From contig CM057344.1 in the NCBI GenBank assembly GCA_030015575.1, forward strand, positions 190,791,044 to 190,855,043: a stretch of DNA of 64,000 bases, written 5' to 3'. This document shows positions 59,789-64,000 of this stretch, in pieces. The notes under the pieces were generated by a model. The model was not told the origin of the DNA and made no database searches. It worked only from the letters and a program-made list of their open reading frames with translations. The translations under genes and the position numbers were made by a program. How positions within the stretch are numbered: the first letter of the stretch is position 1; each line of letters starts with the position of its first letter. The DNA comes from Agapanthus africanus. Its lineage: Eukaryota; Streptophyta; Magnoliopsida; Asparagales; Amaryllidaceae.

Positions 59789-60590
59789 TGCCACTCCTAC
59801 TTTTACCCTTTTCTCCAGAACACCCCGTATTACTACGAACGTCCACTTCTATTGGATAAAACCATCGTATGGTTATATATGAACTCGAAGGAATTTATTC
59901 GAGGATGGTTTCCAATTCTGGAGAAAACGAATAGGACTATTCAGTTGTCTTTTCCTTTTACCTTCTCTCAGGTTGAGAGTGTTCCTTGGATTAGGGGATA
60001 GTACACCCGTTACGCCTATTGGATAGTCTTCTTTCAAACCTTACGCTGGTGCCGAACGGTAGGGAATGAAGAAAGCCGATTAGCCTAAGTGTGGTGTACA
60101 GAAGGTATTAAGTTAAGACAAATAAAGGGATTAGTAAGAGGGCAAAGTAAATTGCGACTGCTATTCATGACCAAACCAAGTATTTCATTACCACTCCTAC
60201 ATCACCTTTGTATTTCTCCAGGACACTCCGTATCACTACGAAGATCCACAGTTTTTGGATACTCCATCGTATGGTTATATACAAACTCGAATGGAACTTG
60301 TTCCAGTTCAGTGATGGATTCTGGTTCAGGAGAAATAGAATAAGGTATTATTCAGTTGTCTTTTATCATCACCTTCTCTCAAGTTACGAGTGCTCCTAGG
60401 ATTAGGACAGTACACCTATTATGCTTACTGGATAGTCTTCTTCCAAACCATAGGCTGGTGCCGAACGGTAGGGAAGGAAGAAAACCATTTGGCCTAAAGG
60501 AGTGTACAGAAGGTAATGACTAAAGACATATGAAGCGATTTAGAGAGATGGCAAAGAAATATAAGGTTACAGTTGTGAATCTAATAATGG
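59789..60590 (+). repeat. Two tandem ~400-bp units of Copia-II
   Basis: Imperfect direct duplication: unit 1 about 59789-60188 and unit 2 about 60189-60590. Each has an ACTACGAA block, a CATCGTATGGTTATATA block, a pyrimidine tract ending CTTCTCTCA(G/A)GTT, and GGCTGGTGCCGAACGGTAGGG or a close variant. The reverse Copia-II copy has both units too (30600-31039 plus 33139-33420), so the duplication is ancestral. No coding frame is maintained. Confidence 0.8.
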
Positions 60591-62399
60591 AAGAGGCATT
60601 ACTAGGAATACCAGGATACCCCTACGAAACATTTCAATGTTTCAGTTTCACTGTGTACTGTTAAAAGAAAACTGATTTCCCAATTAGACACTTGCTCCAC
60701 GGTATGTATTTACCAGGTATGATTCTCACATCTGTATGGTTTTACAGATGATGAGTGGGAGTAAGTTATTGGGAATTGGGTGATCATCCTCATTATATCG
60801 GAATTCGTTGTAATTCGTGATATTTGAGGAAATCGCCTAGGTTGTTTGCCGGACGGCAAATATTTGGTTTTGAATATCCGTTGTTATGCACCAATTTCAA
60901 ATTGATATATCTGTACGTCTATTTTTATAGAGCGAGATATATATTTTTTTTGAAATTATGTCCATGACATTTACCTATATCAGTGGATGGTTAGGTAAGG
61001 AGCATTAAACAGCGGTGTAATTTTTCTTAACCATAAGTACAGTTTTCAACCTACGACACGCAGTGAATGAGTTATTAAACTTAGAGGACTTATACAGAGG
61101 ATTGTATATTGTCCAGTGTCCATTAGGACAGAGGGGTTGGTTCTCATACTATATTCTGTTAACTTGTGACTTCTCTAGTTCTTAGACAAGTGTTTCGTAG
61201 AAGCACGAGGTCTAAGTTTTGAGAAGTTATAGGTATAAGAGTAAACTAGAGACCAGGTATTGCAAGTATCAGGATTCTTCAAGGTGATCAAAGATGTAGA
61301 TACTTGTTTATGGTATTCAGTTAATAGTAATGATTAAGAGAACTTGCTTCTTTTTCAGGTTACTCATAATTGGAAGCATTCCTAAGTTGAGTAACGCTGA
61401 TCGGCCTCTCTCCATTTAGTTGACATGCACTGGAGACAGCTGCATGATTTGAATCTGGTTCAATTAAATCAGTGTCTCTGTTTCTATATTGGATATAGAA
61501 CAGTTCATATCTTAACGAAGTTAAGGTACGGCGATTTGTCTTGCTTATGCTTAAAACCAGACTCTGGATAACTCAAGGCACGTTTCTGTAATGGCTGTTT
61601 GTGGGTTGACCCAGGCTATGACGAGGGTTGACATTCTACCATCTGGAAGATCAATAGTGATATTGTTCTTGACTCGCCACAGTTTTAATAAAAATGGATT
61701 TTTTTTCAGAAAACAGTAGTGGGAGTATGGTAGAACTGGAAGTAGTTCCAGAACCGCAAACGATTACTGAAGATTTGATCAGAACCTAAAGATTCAATCT
61801 GGTTTGACATTCCATTAGCCACTCCGCAGATTTGGTGGGTAACCTCAGGCACTCGAGAGGTACTTCGGTATGCTCAAAGACGGTGACAGGGAGGTTCTTG
61901 TTTACCCAGACTTGACACTACTGTTGTTCCAGGCTATGAGACCCGGCAGAAGGATGAGTATAGAGTCGTTCTAAACAAGCTTTAGAAGTGTACGCGTATA
62001 TGATTCTGCCAGAGAGTTGTCGTAGTCAGTGGGAGTAGCGGAAGCATTGGTGGACAGGTGGCTTATGTCTATTTATAGACTGAAGCAAATATAGCGGAGA
62101 TAGATCATTTATTTCTGATGTGACAGTCATAGGTTTGACTTCATCAGAATAGGGGATGGATCTGTTAAGAAGGTAGTAGGGTGTGATATCCTGGCATTTG
62201 GATGACATACACAGAGTAGGAAGTGAAATTCCTATACTACGATCGGTTATACTTTGGTTGTCACACAGTGGTTTCTCCACATAGGAATTGGGTATTATAT
62301 CAGACATTCTGGTTACTAGATCTATAGTTTTAGATCTAGATTTGGGAAGTGTCCCAATCAGGGTACTTAGACAGCATTCTAAAGGTGTTTTAGAATGAA
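60591..62399 (+). mobile_element. Degraded interior of forward Copia-II
   Basis: Homologous to the reverse copy at 28831-30600. Probably decayed pol from its position, but no integrase or protease motif can be read. The 128-codon minus-strand frame at 62026-62412 is antisense to decayed RT and mirrors a frame in the reverse copy. Confidence 0.65.
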
Positions 62400-62890
62400 C
62401 GACTCCAGGCACGGTAGTCTACCTGCAGGTGGTGGAGTCACCCTCTCTAAAGGTGTCTTACAGACTAAATGGGAGAGGGATATGCATGATTGACAGATCA
62501 CTTGCTTAGGCAATTGAGTCAATCATGAGATGTCAAGTACCACACCAAATGTTGTTTTTGCACTAGATGCAATAAGTTGATATTGATCCAATCCTGGATG
62601 AACATTCGGAAGCAGTTTTAGGACATAAGTGGATGTTCTAGGGATATGATAACGACAGCCTCATTCAGGAGACAGTTATCATTCCAGGCTTCCAAGGTGA
62701 CCTGGACGACAGGGTTGCCGTCAGAGTTATAGTTTTCCCTCTGACGAGGGGCAGTGTTTTGGACAGGTGATCCAAGCAGACACTGAGGGAAGCATGGCGC
62801 ATGATACTGATTGGTTTCAGTTGATGATACAGTCTAAGAAGTTTGGATTTGGAGTTCATTTATGAACTAGGTCCCATCAGATATCCAGAC
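62400..62890 (+). pseudogene. Copia RT end and RNase H remnant (forward Copia-II)
   Basis: LPAGGGVTLSKG near 62420 corresponds to the late RT block (LPMxxGxxLSKxQCP). TPNVVFALDAIS from 62542 corresponds to TRPDVxFALDAxSRYQSNPG, with stops inside. FQGDLDDR from about 62690 followed by VFPLTRGSV corresponds to the RNase H block. The segment between the first two blocks is shortened and out of frame in the same way as in the reverse copy (28830-28870). Confidence 0.78.
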
Positions 62891-63112
62891 ATATTCTAAG
62901 ACATGTATTGCTCATTTCAGGAGATGGCTTTCTCCGCGAACTTGAGATATAGAGAGACAAAGAAAGAAACATCAGGGCGGATCCACTCACTGAGGCTATT
63001 CCTCGAACGCAATAGTTTCGCAAACAGGCTTTGTGAGACTGACTAGTAGAGGAGTTGGGTATTCGGTATCACACGGGCTGTGAGTATGCGACATTGCAAT
63101 AATTAGCCTTGA

Positions 63113-63127
63113 GTGCAAGTGGGAGAT
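63113..63127 (+). other. Polypurine tract of forward Copia-II
   Basis: GTGCAAGTGGGAGAT directly before the 3' LTR (TGTTGGAG at 63128). Identical to the two minus-strand copia tracts in the window. Confidence 0.9.
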
Positions 63128-64000
63128 TGTTGGAGATAGTGCCCTCAGAGTCAATTATTGGATCACAGGCACGTGATTGCAATGATTGAGGGAGGACCTA
63201 TACCGGTAGGACAGTCTTACTCAAAATGATAGTATGCTATCTGGTTTATCTTTATCATCGTGTACTGCTTTAGGTGACCTTACCGATCACTATTACACGT
63301 TGATAGAGCCCCTAGGATTCTTGCTTGACTGCCAGCAGTATGAGGGCGATCATATACGTGGGAGCTGGGGTCTATAAGCACATCCTTAAATGGTCCCTAG
63401 TCATGGGAGTTTCGAGACAGGGCATCGATACACCAGAGTAGACTAGTGTATACAGTCGAGACCCCGACGAGGGGCGGTGGACGGTCTCACAAGACACTGG
63501 TGTCAGTTGGTTCACCTAAGATGTATACAGGTGCTCATTGGGTTATGAGTACACCGGACATGACTCGGCGGGAACATGCTAGTTGGTCTTATACCTGACG
63601 TCAGATAGCAGTTCCCTGGTGACATGTGTACAGGTTAGTTCATCGACCTGAGATTGTCATTTGTCTCGTGTGAGTTCCTACTGTACTTTGATTACTACCC
63701 TACCACGCTCAAAGGAGTCGTGCAAACAGGTTTTAGTTGGGTACAGTCCCGAGCCACATGGAGGCGGTGAGCGGATTTGCAGGGGTTCGTCTCTCCCGGT
63801 ATTGGGGGTGAGATCGCGCTGTGTCTAGGAGAGCCATTACACGAAGTCCTTGGCCAAGGCAGGAGATTTACTGGTAGGTATTCCAGTAATATCTCAGGGT
63901 GTTCTGGGCTACACTCTGACACGACTTGTACCGCTTTTGGGGGTCTGACTTTTACCAACCCCCTAGGCCCGCCATGCGATGCTCATAGACGAACGGACCG
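63128..64000 (+). mobile_element. 3' LTR of forward Copia-II, partial (window edge)
   Basis: The first 873 bases of the LTR match 43347-44210, differing at about 4% of sites by eye. It includes palindrome CCTTGGCCAAGG (63848-63859) and inverted repeat 63863-63895. The rest and the right TSD are outside the window. Confidence 0.93.

Larger units (their letters stand above)
43347..64000 (+). mobile_element. Forward Copia-II element, right end beyond window
   Basis: 5' LTR 43347-45446, PBS, leader, tandem units, pol remnant, polypurine tract and the first 873 bases of the 3' LTR (63128 onward). The candidate left TSD is ATACA (43342-43346); its partner is outside the window. A LARD-like element (46930-58864) interrupts the leader. 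Without it the visible interior is about 5.7 kb, close to the 5.45 kb of the reverse copy. The two LTRs differ at roughly 4% of the positions compared by eye. Confidence 0.92.

Noticed and set aside
1..64000. tRNA, rRNA or host protein genes
   Set aside because: Short matches to tRNA are primer binding sites only; no cloverleaf, rRNA block or intron-exon host gene was recognised.

Overview
The window is a heterochromatin-like block of nested LTR retrotransposons from a repeat-rich plant genome, very probably a flowering plant. Evidence for a plant: Ty1/copia and Ty3/gypsy elements with TG...CA LTRs, 5-bp target-site duplications (TSDs), initiator-Met tRNA primer sites (TGGTATCAGAGC) and a Tat/Athila-type primer site; a gypsy pol whose integrase resembles the Tekay/Del chromovirus clade; and decay dominated by C-to-T/G-to-A changes. 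I found no host protein gene, rRNA, tRNA or CRISPR array. The species cannot be named from the sequence.

Layout. (1) 1-9893: a reverse-strand Ty1/copia element, here Copia-I, cut by the window start. It holds a 3' LTR remnant, broken RNase H/RT/integrase/protease, an insertion at about 3477-5084, a long non-coding leader, PBS and 5' LTR. (2) 9894-22740: a forward Tekay-like gypsy in tandem form LTR-internal-LTR-internal, without gag. Its pol is one continuous frame with about ten stops. A Copia-I solo LTR (12985-15040, TSD TTTTA) sits in the first internal region. (3) 22741-23117 plus 42544-43346: two halves of a forward copia fragment, here Copia-II, split by a reverse non-autonomous gypsy of Tat/Athila type (23118-42538, TSD GAACT). 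That gypsy carries one long ORF of unknown function. It is split by a complete reverse Copia-II element (26121-37908, TSD GAGAG), which is itself split by a forward Copia-I solo LTR (31040-33138, TSD GGAAT). (4) 43347 to beyond the window end: another forward Copia-II element, inserted in the same Copia-II fragment and split by a young forward LARD-like element with 4.5-kb LTRs and a 2.9-kb non-coding interior (46930-58864, TSD GCAAG).

Insertion order follows from the nesting: the Copia-II fragment is oldest, then the Tat-type element, then reverse Copia-II, then the Copia-I solo LTR; the forward Copia-II came before the LARD. By-eye LTR divergence agrees: about 5% for the Tat-type pair, 3-4% for the Copia-II pairs, under 1% for the LARD.

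No element here could move by itself. The copia elements have a long leader where gag should be. That leader contains three regularly spaced hairpins whose stems differ but whose loop core is conserved in three separate copies (nine hairpins). Their LTRs carry a second pair of inverted repeats that keep pairing despite sequence change. These structures, and the unknown ORF of the Tat-type element, are the most interesting candidates for undescribed biology.
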